Of a stretch of 64,000 nucleotides of DNA, positions 1-8,682 are shown in pieces. Below the pieces are notes generated by a model. The model saw only the letters and a program-made list of their open reading frames with translations, made no database searches and was not told the DNA's origin. The position numbers and the translations under genes are program-made. The DNA is taken from the NCBI RefSeq assembly GCF_014126825.1, contig NZ_CP059900.1, positions 4,044,954-4,108,953 on the forward strand, given 5' to 3'. This DNA comes from Tomitella gaofuii. GTDB taxonomy: Bacteria; Actinomycetota; Actinomycetes; Mycobacteriales; Mycobacteriaceae. Position 1 is the stretch's first letter. Each line of letters starts with the position of its first letter.

Positions 1-562
1 GGTTCATCAGCCGCTTGCGCATATTGGCCAGCCGGTTGCCCTGCGTCTGCACCGCGGCCTTGAGCCGGCCGGTGGAGCCGGACGTGAAGTTGAGGACGCA
101 CGGATCACCGGCGTCCACGTCGACGGCCACCGCCGCGTCCGCCTCGCCCTCGGCCAGCAGCGCCTCGTACTGTCCACCCAGCTCGACCACCGTGCAGTCC
201 AGGCCCGCGTCGGCGACGGCCCGGCGCGCGGTGTCGACGTGCACGGCGTCGACGACGAGCAGGCGCACGCCGGCGTCGCCCAGCACGTGCGCCAGCTCCT
301 CCGCCCCCAGGCGCGCGTTGACGGGCACGCGCACGGCGCCGCACTTGTACAGCGCGAACTCGACCTCGACCAGCTCCGCCCGGTTGTCCGCGTAGGTGCC
401 CACCGCAGCGCCGCGGCCCAGGCCGCGCGCCACCAGGGCCGACGCGAGGCGCCGGCAGTTGCGTTCGAGCTCGTCGAAGGTGCGGCGCTGCTCGCCGCAC
501 ACCAGCGCTTCGGCGACGGGCCAGTACGCGGCGCTGCGGGTGAGGTGGATGCCGAGGTTCAT
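1..562 (-). CDS. Acyl-CoA synthetase (AMP-binding), N-terminal part, cut by window edge
   Basis: The frame opens with ATG at 562 and stays open to the left edge (187 residues seen). The start MNLGIHLTRSA, the YADNRAE and VPVNARL blocks and the P-loop NFTSGSTGRLKA are typical of the N-terminal domain of ANL-family acyl-CoA ligases, which adenylate a carboxylic acid and transfer it to CoA in the cytoplasm. The P-loop ends in KA rather than the usual KG. The ATG overlaps the TGA of the upstream alkylsulfatase (ATGA at 562-559), so the two are probably translationally coupled. In that context the likely substrate is the fatty acid made from the alcohol released by the sulfatase; this is inference. 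The C-terminal domain lies outside the window. Confidence 0.9.
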   Translation of the reverse strand, partial: MNLGIHLTRSAAYWPVAEALVCGEQRRTFDELERNCRRLASALVARGLGRGAAVGTYADNRAELVEVEFALYKCGAVRVPVNARLGAEELAHVLGDAGVRLLVVDAVHVDTARRAVADAGLDCTVVELGGQYEALLAEGEADAAVAVDVDAGDPCVLNFTSGSTGRLKAAVQTQGNRLANMRKRLMN

Positions 563-2610
563 CTGTGCTCCTTCTCGATCGCGTGCGCGAGGCACGCCGC
601 GGCGGCCGGCGCCGTCGCCGGACGCGGTGTGACGATGGGGAAGTCGGGCCGCAGCACGTCGCACAGCCCGAACAGCGTGGCGACGGCGTCGCCGGATCCG
701 GCCATGACGGCGATCCGCCCGTCGTCGAAGGCGTCGCCCGCGTCCGCCGCGCCGAAGGCGAGCATCGCGAGGTCCGCGCGCGCCAGGCGGATGTGCGCGT
801 CGATACCTGCGTCGCCCGGCGTCGGCGCTGCGCCCGCCACGCGGGCGGTGCGGGTGAGGGCGCCGCGCCGCAGCCGCACCAGGCGGGTCTCGCCCGTGTC
901 CGCCACCTCGAGGAGCAGGGTGATCCTGCGGTCGGCCGCCGCCGGGCCGTCCAGCCGGATCGCCACGTAGTCCAGCAGCATGTCGGTGGTCATCGCGCCG
1001 AGCACGTCGCGGGCCGCGGACCCGCGGCCGCGACGTTCGGCCCGCCCGTGCCGCAGTTCCCGCGCGCCGGACAGGTACACGTTGCGCCAGGCGGTGGACT
1101 CGGACTGGTAGCCGAGCTGCTCGAACGCGTCGGCCTGCAGGGCCCGAGCGACGGCGTCATCCGGGTCGGCGAACACCACATGGCCCACCACCTCGGCCAC
1201 CCAGCGGTAGTCGCCCTCGTCGAAGGACCGTCGCGCGCGCTCCAGCACAGCGTCGGCGCCCCCCATGAACTCGACGTACCTGCGCGCCGCGGCCGCCGGC
1301 GGATGCCGGTCCAGGTGCGCCGGATTGCCGTCGAACCAGCCGAGGTACCGCTGGTACACCGCCTTGGCGTTGTGCCGCACCGTGCCGTAGTAGCCGCGAC
1401 CGGGCCAGAAGCGTTCCAGGGCCGCCGGCAGCGTGAGCTCCTCGGCGATCTCCTCCATCGTCAGCCCGTGCGCGGCCAGGCGCAGAGTCTGGTCGTGCAG
1501 GTACTTGTACAGGTCCTGCTGGCAGGCCAGGAACTCCGCGATGCGCGCGCTGCCTCGCACCGGCCAGTGATGCTGCAGGAACATCACGTCGGACTCGGCC
1601 GCGAACAGCTCTGCCGCCTCGCCCAGATGGAAGCTCCACGCTGCGGCGTCGCGCACGGGGGCGCCGCGGAGCGTGTAGAGGTTGTGCAAGGTGTGGGCGG
1701 CGTTCTCGGCCAGGCAGAGCGCGCGCCACCGCGGCAGGTGGAAGTTCATCTCCGCCGGCGCCTCGGTGTCGGGGGTGAACTGGAAGACGAACTCCACACC
1801 GTCGAGCACCATGCGGGTACCGGTGGCGTCGACGACGTCGGTGGGTTCGATGAGGCTCACTGTGCCCCGCGACAACCCCATGCCCAGCCCCGCGGACACC
1901 TGGCCGCGAGGGCCGGGCGGCACGAGCGCGCCGTACATGTACTGGGCGCGGCGCGACATGGCCGTACCCGCGTGGACGTTCTCGCTCACCGCGTGCTCGA
2001 AGAACCCGGCGGGCGCCACCACCGGCACCCGGCCCGATCCGGCCGGGCCCGCCTCCGCGGGATCGACCACGCCGCGCAGTCCGCCGAAGTGGTCGGAGTG
2101 GCAGTGCGTGACGATCACCGCGGTGACGGGGCGTTCGCCGAGTTCGCGGCGGACCAGGCCCAGCGCCGCAGCCGCCGTCTCGACGCTCAGCAGCGGGTCG
2201 ACCACGATGTACCCGCTGTCGCCGACGATGACGGTCATGTTCGCCAGGTCGAACCCGCGCACCTGGTAGATGCGGTCGGCGACCCGGTAGAGGCCGTGCC
2301 GCAGGTTGAGCCGCGCCATCCGCCACAGGCTCGGGTCGACGGTGTCCGGGGCGGGGGCGTCGTCCCTGTCGCCGCCTGCTGCACCGCCGCCTTCGAGGAA
2401 CGCGTACGGGCGCAGGTCCCACACGACGCGGCCGTCCGCGGCGGTGATGACCGGCTCGTCCAGCGTGGCGACGAAGCCGGCCTCGGCGTCGGCGGGCCCG
2501 GTGTCCTCGTCGAACGGCAGCCTGCGCCGCACCTCGGCCTGCCTCGCTGCCGTGGCCGCGGTGGCCGGGCGGGGGGCACCCGGATCGGCGGCGCCCGACA
2601 CGGTGCTCAC
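559..2610 (-). CDS. Alkyl/aryl sulfatase of the metallo-beta-lactamase superfamily (SdsA1/BDS1 type)
   Basis: About 683 residues, the usual size of this family. The zinc site THCHSDHFGG (HxHxDH), the ENAAHTLHNLYT block and a HHWPVRG block identify a linear primary alkylsulfatase: metallo-beta-lactamase fold first, then a helical dimerisation domain, then an SCP2-like C-terminal domain. Such enzymes hydrolyse alkyl sulfates such as dodecyl sulfate to the alcohol and sulfate. No signal peptide is seen, whereas many relatives are exported. I place the start at GTG 2610 because GGAAGAAG lies 8-11 nt upstream; GTG 2619, which overlaps the TGA of the binding-protein gene as GTGA, is the alternative. 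The open frame continues to 3186, but that part is antisense-like shadow inside the preceding gene. It sits between a solute-binding lipoprotein and an acyl-CoA synthetase. Confidence 0.88.
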   Translation of the reverse strand: MSTVSGAADPGAPRPATAATAARQAEVRRRLPFDEDTGPADAEAGFVATLDEPVITAADGRVVWDLRPYAFLEGGGAAGGDRDDAPAPDTVDPSLWRMARLNLRHGLYRVADRIYQVRGFDLANMTVIVGDSGYIVVDPLLSVETAAAALGLVRRELGERPVTAVIVTHCHSDHFGGLRGVVDPAEAGPAGSGRVPVVAPAGFFEHAVSENVHAGTAMSRRAQYMYGALVPPGPRGQVSAGLGMGLSRGTVSLIEPTDVVDATGTRMVLDGVEFVFQFTPDTEAPAEMNFHLPRWRALCLAENAAHTLHNLYTLRGAPVRDAAAWSFHLGEAAELFAAESDVMFLQHHWPVRGSARIAEFLACQQDLYKYLHDQTLRLAAHGLTMEEIAEELTLPAALERFWPGRGYYGTVRHNAKAVYQRYLGWFDGNPAHLDRHPPAAAARRYVEFMGGADAVLERARRSFDEGDYRWVAEVVGHVVFADPDDAVARALQADAFEQLGYQSESTAWRNVYLSGARELRHGRAERRGRGSAARDVLGAMTTDMLLDYVAIRLDGPAAADRRITLLLEVADTGETRLVRLRRGALTRTARVAGAAPTPGDAGIDAHIRLARADLAMLAFGAADAGDAFDDGRIAVMAGSGDAVATLFGLCDVLRPDFPIVTPRPATAPAAAACLAHAIEKEHR

Positions 2611-2615
2611 GGCGC

Positions 2616-4238
2616 TCACTTCTTCCACGCCGAATCGAGGAGCATGATGCCGTTGTCGGTGGGCACGATGCCGTGCACGTCCGTGTTCCACGAGACGAAC
2701 GAGCGGTTGGCGCCCCACACCGCGAACGGCTGGTCGGCGTTGACGCGCTGCTGGATCTCTTCCAGCGCCGCCGTCTTGGTCGCCGTGTCCGGTGCGGCCA
2801 GCACCTTGTCCAGCAACGCGTCCATCTTCGGGCTCGTGTAGGCGGAGATGTTCGCGGCGGAGTCGCTGCGCAGGGCGCCGTACAGCCTCACGCCGGGCGC
2901 CGCCTCCGAGACGTTGTACGACGAGTAGCTGATGTCGAAATCGTGCTCCGCGTACAGGCGCCGCACCAGGTCGGTGGCGTTGTTGACGTAGTCGATGGTC
3001 ACGTCGAAGCCCACCGCGTCGAGCATCGCCTGCACCGCGACGGCGCGCTGCTGGCCGGAGGGCGCGTTGACCCCCACGTAGGTGAGGTGCCCGTCGTATC
3101 CGTCGGCCTTCGCCTGTTCCAGCAGCTCGGCCGCCTCGGCCTCGTCGGGGGTGACGCCCGCGGTCCCGGTGTGCCAGCGCGACCACTGCGGGAACATCGT
3201 GGTGCCCGGCAGCCCGGCGCCCGCGTCGACGCGCTCGTCGATGACGGCGGGGTCGACTGCGAGTGCGACGGCCTTGCGCACCCGCGGATCCGCGCCCGGA
3301 CGGCCGGGGGCGTTGTTGATCTGCCCGACGGATCCGAGCGCGTCCGTGCGCAGGAAACCGGGCGTCTTCGCAGACTGCTCGCCGGCCTCCTTCGGGTGGA
3401 ACAGGTAGGCCACGTCGGCACCGCCGTTGGCCAGGGTGCTGATTCGCGCGTCGTCGTCCGCGAGCGCCACGAAGTCGATCTTGTCCAGGTGCGGCTTTCC
3501 ACCCCAGTAGTCCGTCCGCGCCACCAAGGTGAGCTTCTGCTGCGGCGCCAGATGTCCCACGGTGTAGGGGCCGGCGCCGATGGGGGTGAACGTCGCGCCC
3601 GCGTACGCGGCGGGGGCGACTATCATGCCGTGACCGTTCGCCAGCAGCGCGGGGAACTCCGGCCAGGGGGCCTTGAGCGTGATGGTGACCGTCGCCGGAT
3701 CGGTGGCCACGGTGGAGGCCACGCGGTCGGTGTACAGCTCCGCATTGGCGCCGCGCTGGGAGTTGTAGCGCTTGATGCTGGCGACCACGGCCTGCGCGTC
3801 CAACGGGGTTCCGTCGGAGAAGGTCACGCCCTCACGCAGTGTCACCGTCCACACCGTCGCGTCGTCGTTGGCGGTGATCGACTCCGCCAACTGGGGAACG
3901 AACTTCCCCGACGCGTAGTCGTAGCGGGCCAGCACGTCGTACACCGCTGCCAGTTCGGTGCCGCCGGAGGCGCCGTCCGGCCGCGTGACCGTGGGATCCA
4001 GGCTCGCGACCGGCGCGAACGAGGCGAAGGTGAGCGTGCCGCCGTCGACCGGATCGCCGGCACCCCGCTGCACGTTCACCAGACCGGTGGAAACCTCTTG
4101 CGCCCCGGATTGCGGTGCACCGCCCGAACCGTCGCCGGCCTGGGATGCGCATCCCGACAGCGCCAAGAGCGCCGCCGCGGCGACCGCCATGACGGGCGCG
4201 GCCCACCGGCGGCGGTGGCGCGTGGTGTTCGGCAGCAT
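2616..4238 (-). CDS. ABC transporter solute-binding lipoprotein, family 5 (DppA/OppA type)
   Basis: The 540-residue protein begins with a basic n-region and hydrophobic stretch ending in the lipobox LSGC, so Cys30 should be lipidated and the protein anchored outside the membrane. The body has the SBP_bac_5 organisation: LAESITANDD near the start of the mature domain, VTLREGVTFSDGTPLDA, and VRKAVALAVDP in the middle. Family members deliver peptides, nickel or other solutes to ABC permeases. No permease or ATPase gene is adjacent here, so it must work with an unlinked transporter or as an orphan binder. It is first in an operon with the alkylsulfatase and an acyl-CoA ligase, suggesting an alkyl sulfate or a related amphiphile as ligand (inference). 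Confidence 0.9.
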   Translation of the reverse strand: MLPNTTRHRRRWAAPVMAVAAAALLALSGCASQAGDGSGGAPQSGAQEVSTGLVNVQRGAGDPVDGGTLTFASFAPVASLDPTVTRPDGASGGTELAAVYDVLARYDYASGKFVPQLAESITANDDATVWTVTLREGVTFSDGTPLDAQAVVASIKRYNSQRGANAELYTDRVASTVATDPATVTITLKAPWPEFPALLANGHGMIVAPAAYAGATFTPIGAGPYTVGHLAPQQKLTLVARTDYWGGKPHLDKIDFVALADDDARISTLANGGADVAYLFHPKEAGEQSAKTPGFLRTDALGSVGQINNAPGRPGADPRVRKAVALAVDPAVIDERVDAGAGLPGTTMFPQWSRWHTGTAGVTPDEAEAAELLEQAKADGYDGHLTYVGVNAPSGQQRAVAVQAMLDAVGFDVTIDYVNNATDLVRRLYAEHDFDISYSSYNVSEAAPGVRLYGALRSDSAANISAYTSPKMDALLDKVLAAPDTATKTAALEEIQQRVNADQPFAVWGANRSFVSWNTDVHGIVPTDNGIMLLDSAWKK

Positions 4239-4318
4239 CGGACCTCCTCAACACTGGCCCGGTAGCCCGGGCGCTTTCGCCGTCCGCACGGGTGGGGTTC
4301 CGCACACGCCGACGTTTA

Positions 4319-4337
4319 AGTGATCTGAATCATCACT
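4319..4337. promoter_or_regulatory. Candidate operator between the binding-protein operon and the divergent TetR gene
   Basis: AGTGAT-N7-ATCACT is a perfect 6-bp inverted repeat in the 145-nt divergent intergenic region, in an AT-richer patch than its surroundings. Its position between the start at 4238 (minus) and 4384 (plus) fits control of both directions by the adjacent TetR protein. Binding is inferred. Confidence 0.45.
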
Positions 4338-4383
4338 GTAAAGCAGTTGGTTTAATCTGACAACGTCTGGCACGATCTGTTGC

Positions 4384-4977
4384 ATGACCACGGCCGCGAC
4401 ATCGACCAGTGAGCGGATCATCCTCACCGCGGAGCGCCTCTTCGGCGAACGCGGACTGGGCTCCGTGTCGCTCCGGGAGATCGCGGTGGCAGCCGGTCAG
4501 CGGAACTCCGCCGCGGTCCACTACCACTTCGGAAACAAGGACGCACTGGTCCAGGCGGTGTTCGACCATCGGATGGCGGGCACCAACGCGCACCGGCTGA
4601 GCATGCTCGCCGCCATGACAGCCGACGGCCGCGACGCAGACCTGCGCGCCCTGCTGGAGGCGCTCGTCACCCCCCTGGCGGCCGCCACCGGCCACGCGGA
4701 CAGCCACTTCGGCGCGTTCCTGCTGCAGCTGGCCAGCGTGCCGCCGTACCGGATCAACTGGGACTGGGAGTCCGCCGAGAGCGTCCGACTGGTGTGGCGG
4801 GGAATCGCACGGTGCCTCGCACTGTCCGGGCCCGTGGCGGACGAGCGCAAGAAGATGCTCACCAACCTCGTGATCCACACCGTCGCCGACCACGAAAGGT
4901 CGGAATCGGACGTGTGGCAACGGCAGCTCATCGACGCCGCGGCCGGGTTGCTCTCCGCCCCTGACAGCACCGGGTGA
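4384..4977 (+). CDS. TetR/AcrR family transcriptional regulator
   Basis: A 197-residue protein with an N-terminal helix-turn-helix: ILTAERLFGERG, then SLREIAVAAGQ, and the recognition helix region ending in AAVHYHFGNKDALV (residues about 10-56), as in TetR proteins. The C-terminal ligand domain is Trp-rich in the middle (INWDWESAE). It is transcribed divergently from the binding protein-alkylsulfatase-ligase operon and probably represses it in response to a fatty or alkyl compound; ligand and targets are inferred. The ATG at 4384 gives the expected short N-terminus before the HTH. Confidence 0.9.
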   Translation: MTTAATSTSERIILTAERLFGERGLGSVSLREIAVAAGQRNSAAVHYHFGNKDALVQAVFDHRMAGTNAHRLSMLAAMTADGRDADLRALLEALVTPLAAATGHADSHFGAFLLQLASVPPYRINWDWESAESVRLVWRGIARCLALSGPVADERKKMLTNLVIHTVADHERSESDVWQRQLIDAAAGLLSAPDSTG

Positions 4978-5314
4978 GTGCGGGCGATCGGTGGGCGCCG
5001 GCCGCGGGTGACTGTTGCGTGTGCCGGTCGCGCGGAGGGGTAGCGAGCCTGTCGGCCACCCGAGTGCAGGTCCGCGGCCGACGCGCGAGCCGTTCTGCAC
5101 CCCGCGTGCCGGTTCACCGCCAGTGCGCGAGCCGCTCCCCCACCCGCGAGCGGATCTGCCGAAACCCCCCGCGAGAACGGCCCGCGCACTCCAGACCGGC
5201 TCGCGAGGTGCGGAGCGACCCGCGAAATCCAGACCCGCTCGCGCACGGCGCGGCAGCCCACCGCACGGCGGACTCGTCACGCCCACGCCGCGGCCGGTGA
5301 TAGAACTGGTTCCC
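4978..5314. repeat. Intergenic stretch with degenerate short repeats
   Basis: This 337-nt gap has no convincing gene. From about 5080 to 5260 it is filled with imperfect copies of a motif around CGCGAG, including the direct pair CTCCAGACCGGCTCGCG / ATCCAGACCCGCTCGCG (about 5199-5215 and 5228-5244) and an inverted relative near 5146-5162. The last 15 nt hold a possible -10 (TAGAAC, 5301-5306) placed 8 nt before the ATG at 5315, so the downstream mRNA may have almost no leader. Confidence 0.4.
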
Positions 5315-6169
5315 ATGAGCACCACGCCCGACGCCTCCGCCCTCGTCGCCACCGTCGAGAGGTCCCCCGCCGCCGTCGCCGCGCACGACCGCGACGGCTG
5401 GCTCGGCCTTTTCTCGCACGACGCCGAGGTGTGCGACCCGGTCGGCTCGCGCCCCAACCGCGGGCGCGCCGAGCTCACCGCCTTTTACGAGACCTTCATC
5501 GCGCCGAACGACATCACGTTCCGCGTCGAGCACGACACCGTCGCCGGCATGACGGTGTTCCGGGATCTCACGCTCGAGACGGTGATGGGCGGGCGTATGG
5601 GCCCCGGCGGGGCGACCGCGCCGGGCGACGTGGCCCTGCAAGTGCCCATGCATCTGCGTTACGACCTGGTCGACATCGCCGGCGAGGGCCGGAGCGCGGA
5701 CCTGCGCCTGGCGCTGCTGCATGCGCACTGGGAGTTGCCGTCGATGATCGGGCAGCTGCTCGAGCACGGGATCGTCGGCGCCGGGGTCGGCGCCAAGCTG
5801 GTCCCGCGCCTGCTGCGCAATCAGCGCGTCGGGGGCACCGTGGGGTTCGGCCGCGCACTGCGCCGTGCCGGCCGGGAAGGCAAGTCGACGGTGGAGGGCC
5901 TGCTGGGCGCGCTGTCCTCCGGCGACGCCGCCGGCGCGCGGGAACGCCTCATGCCCGGTGTCTCGATCGAACTGCCCGGCACCGACCGGAGCATGACCAT
6001 CGAGGAGTTCGCGGGCGCGCCGCGCGGGCTGCGCTGGCGCAAGCTCCTGTCCGCGGGGATGACCGTCACCGCCACCATCGAGTCGGAAGGGGCACGCGGC
6101 GTGGGCCTGTTCGAGTTCGACGACCGGCGCGACCGGGTCAGCCGCGCGCGGTTGTACCTTCCCGGCTGA
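5315..6169 (+). CDS. NTF2-like (SnoaL/ketosteroid isomerase fold) protein
   Basis: A 284-residue protein. Residues about 5-145 look like an NTF2/SnoaL domain: VAAHDRDGWLGLFSHDAEVCDPVG followed by FYETFIAPNDITF, the pattern of small alpha+beta-barrel isomerases and polyketide cyclases. A second, less clear half (about 175-284) again has the features of such a domain (LLGALSSGDAAGARERLMPGVSIELPG), so it may be a tandem duplication of the fold. The function is not determinable from sequence. I chose ATG 5315 because the first domain begins immediately after it; upstream in-frame codons fall in repeat DNA. Its 3' end overlaps the convergent gene by 32 nt. Confidence 0.72.
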   Translation: MSTTPDASALVATVERSPAAVAAHDRDGWLGLFSHDAEVCDPVGSRPNRGRAELTAFYETFIAPNDITFRVEHDTVAGMTVFRDLTLETVMGGRMGPGGATAPGDVALQVPMHLRYDLVDIAGEGRSADLRLALLHAHWELPSMIGQLLEHGIVGAGVGAKLVPRLLRNQRVGGTVGFGRALRRAGREGKSTVEGLLGALSSGDAAGARERLMPGVSIELPGTDRSMTIEEFAGAPRGLRWRKLLSAGMTVTATIESEGARGVGLFEFDDRRDRVSRARLYLPG

Positions 6170-7067
6170 CCGAGCCCTCCACCGTCCAACTCGTCGCCGC
6201 AGGCGCGTCCCGCAGCACTCGCGCACCGGAGGCGAAACGTCGCACCTGCTCTCCGGCCCACATCCGGGCCGGCACCGCCCCGCGCAGCAGGGCCCGCATC
6301 GTGTCGGGCGACTCCCCCAGCGGCGCATCGGATCCCGCGATGACGATGTTTCCGGTGCGGCGCCCCGCCAGCATCGCCGGATCGGAGATCACCACCACGT
6401 GCGCGAACGCCTGCAGCATCGTCGCGGTCTCGCGCCGCGCCACCGTGCGATCCGGCGTGTCGCCGCAGTTGACCATGTAGATGCCGCCGGGCGACAGGAC
6501 GCGGACGGCTTCGGCCGTGCACTCGGCGGTGGTCAGCCGCTCCGGCGTGACGGCCCCGGAGAACACGTCGCGGATGATCACGTCGCGGGTGTCCTCACGC
6601 AGGGACTCGAGCACCGTCCGCGCCTCCCCCGCGCGCAGCCGGAGGCGCGGTGCGCGCGGCAGGTCGAACCACCCGCGCACCAGCACCGCCATCGCCGCGT
6701 CGATCTCCACGACCACTTGTCGCGCTTCGGGATACCCGGCCGCGAGGTACCGCGCCATCGAGCACGCCCCGCCTCCCAGGTGCAGCACCCGCAACCGGTG
6801 GTCGGCCGACCACCGCGGCGCGATCAGCGCCGCGAACCACCGCATGTATTCGAAATCGAGCCGGCGCGGGTCGTCGAGGTCCACGTGCGAGCTTTCCACG
6901 CCGTTGACCTTGAGCACCCACCCGTGGGGAGTGAATCGGTCGGGGACGAGCTCACACGTGCCCGTGTCGATCTCGTACACCCCGGCCACCGGTCCGCCGG
7001 CATCCGGACCCCGCTCGGTCGGCCGGTCGCCGCGCCGAGACCGGCCCTTGCGTTCACCGCGCCCCAT
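6138..7067 (-). CDS. Spermidine synthase-like SAM-dependent protein
   Basis: The 309-residue protein has the Rossmann motif VLHLGGGACSMARY, then QVVVEIDAA, VIIRDVFSG and a VLSPGGIYMVNCGD block, matching the spermidine-synthase superfamily. Actinobacterial members of this group usually lack proven polyamine activity and are annotated only as spermidine-synthase-like methyltransferase-fold proteins, so the reaction is unknown. The N-terminus is short and basic with no membrane segments, unlike the fused-MFS subfamily. Its ATG overlaps the stop of the upstream acyl-CoA ligase (TGATG), suggesting co-transcription. Confidence 0.82.
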   Translation of the reverse strand: MGRGERKGRSRRGDRPTERGPDAGGPVAGVYEIDTGTCELVPDRFTPHGWVLKVNGVESSHVDLDDPRRLDFEYMRWFAALIAPRWSADHRLRVLHLGGGACSMARYLAAGYPEARQVVVEIDAAMAVLVRGWFDLPRAPRLRLRAGEARTVLESLREDTRDVIIRDVFSGAVTPERLTTAECTAEAVRVLSPGGIYMVNCGDTPDRTVARRETATMLQAFAHVVVISDPAMLAGRRTGNIVIAGSDAPLGESPDTMRALLRGAVPARMWAGEQVRRFASGARVLRDAPAATSWTVEGSVSREGTTARG

Positions 7068-8602
7068 CAGACGCGCTCGCGGAGCTCCCGCTTGAGCAGC
7101 TTGCCGCTGGCGTTGCGGGGCAGCTCGTCGACGAAGACCACGCGCTTGGGCACCTTGAACGACGACAGCCGGCCGCTGACGTGGGAGAGGAGGGACTGCT
7201 CGGTCACCGGTGCACCGTCACGCAGCACCACCACGGCCGTCACCGCCTCGATCCATTTCTCGTCGGGCATGCCGATCACCGCAGCCTCCGCCACCGACTC
7301 GTGCGTGTAGAGGGCGTCCTCCACCTCGCGGGACGCCACGAGCACGCCGCCGGTGTTGATCACGTCCTTGATGCGGTCGACGACGGTGATGTAGCCCTGC
7401 GCGTCCCGCGTGACGAGGTCCCCGGAATGGAACCAGCCGTCGCGGAACGCCTCCGCGGTGGCCGGCTCATCGTCCCAATACCCCTCGCACAGCTGCGGCG
7501 AGCGGTAGAGCACCTCCCCCGGCTCGCCGTCCGCGGCCTCGTCGCCGTCTGCGTTCACCACCCGGGATTCGACGTAGAACACCGGATGCCCGCAGGATTC
7601 GGGCCGCTCGTCGTGGTCCTCGGGCCGCAGCACGGTGGCCAGCGGACCGATCTCCGACTGGCCGAAGCAGTTGTAGAAGCCCAGCTCCGGGTACCGTCCG
7701 CGCAGCCGCTGGAGCACCGTCACCGGCATGATCGAGGCGCCGTACTGCGCCTTGGTCAGCGAGGACAGGTCACGGGCCGCCAGGTCCGGGTGGTTCGCCA
7801 GCGGCACCCACACCGTGGGCGCCAGGAACAGCGAGCCGATCCGTTCGGCCTCGACCGTCCGCAGGATCTCCGCCACGTCGGGCGCCGGCAGCAGCGTGAT
7901 CTCCGCGCCCACCGCCAGGTACGGCAGCATGAACACGTGCATCGCCGCCGAATGGTAGAGCGGCATGCAGATCAGCGGCCGGTCCTCCGCGGTGAGGTCC
8001 AGCGCCATGATGCAGGAGACGTACTCGCACATCAGCGCGCGCTGCGTCATCATCGCACCCTTGGGCCGGGACGTGGTGCCGGAGGTGAACAGCAGCTGCG
8101 CCAGGTCGCCGCCGCCCACGTGCCCCGCCTCGGTGAGCTCCTCGTACGTGGGCACCGCGCCTGCGCGGACCGCGTCGAGCAGGCAGGTTCCGCCGTCGCG
8201 CAACAGCAGGATCGTCTCCACGCCGAGATCGCCGCACACCGGGGCGGCCGCGTCCTCCAACCCAGGGTCCACGAGCAGCGCCCGCGTCGCCGTGGTCCGC
8301 AGGATGTGCGCGAGTTCCTCGCCGCGCAGCGCGTAGTTGACGGGCACGTGCACCAGCCCCGCGCGTGCGCACGCGAGGAACCCGATCAGGTACGCATCGG
8401 AGTTGGTGCCGAACGCCGCCACCCTGTCGCCGATGCGCAGCCCCTTGGACCGGAGCCACCCGACCCCGCGGGACACGGCGTCATCGAGCTCCCGGTAACT
8501 CCACCTGCGCCCTTCGAAGACGAGGGCTGTGCGATCAGGGTGGCGCGTCGCGGAGCGGCGCAGCACGCCGTCGACCGTGTTGGCATGCGGGTCCAGGCTC
8601 AT
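7067..8602 (-). CDS. Acyl-CoA synthetase (FadD-type, ANL superfamily)
   Basis: 511 residues, full length for the family. The P-loop is LLFTSGTTSRPKGAMMT, followed by YNCFGQSEIGP (A5-like), DGWFHSGDLV, DRIKDVINTGG and the catalytic-lysine tail LPRNASGKLLKRELRE. It should adenylate a fatty or aromatic acid and load it on CoA. The Met at 8602 gives the canonical N-terminus MSLDPHANTVDGVLRR; the frame is open further upstream but that part overlaps the thioesterase genes. It lies 80 nt downstream of two thioesterase genes and is coupled to the spermidine-synthase-like gene. The substrate cannot be inferred beyond an acyl chain. Confidence 0.92.
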   Translation of the reverse strand: MSLDPHANTVDGVLRRSATRHPDRTALVFEGRRWSYRELDDAVSRGVGWLRSKGLRIGDRVAAFGTNSDAYLIGFLACARAGLVHVPVNYALRGEELAHILRTTATRALLVDPGLEDAAAPVCGDLGVETILLLRDGGTCLLDAVRAGAVPTYEELTEAGHVGGGDLAQLLFTSGTTSRPKGAMMTQRALMCEYVSCIMALDLTAEDRPLICMPLYHSAAMHVFMLPYLAVGAEITLLPAPDVAEILRTVEAERIGSLFLAPTVWVPLANHPDLAARDLSSLTKAQYGASIMPVTVLQRLRGRYPELGFYNCFGQSEIGPLATVLRPEDHDERPESCGHPVFYVESRVVNADGDEAADGEPGEVLYRSPQLCEGYWDDEPATAEAFRDGWFHSGDLVTRDAQGYITVVDRIKDVINTGGVLVASREVEDALYTHESVAEAAVIGMPDEKWIEAVTAVVVLRDGAPVTEQSLLSHVSGRLSSFKVPKRVVFVDELPRNASGKLLKRELRERV

Positions 8603-8682
8603 ATTCGCAGATCGTAGCCGGGTTCCGCAGCGGCCGGAACCCGCAGGGTGCGTGGCAGGCCCAAGGCGGGACGGCGGGCCGC

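Noticed and set aside
2611-3186. N-terminal extension of the alkylsulfatase frame
   Set aside because: It overlaps the binding-protein gene in another frame and lacks any family similarity; GTG 2610 or 2619 has a ribosome site.
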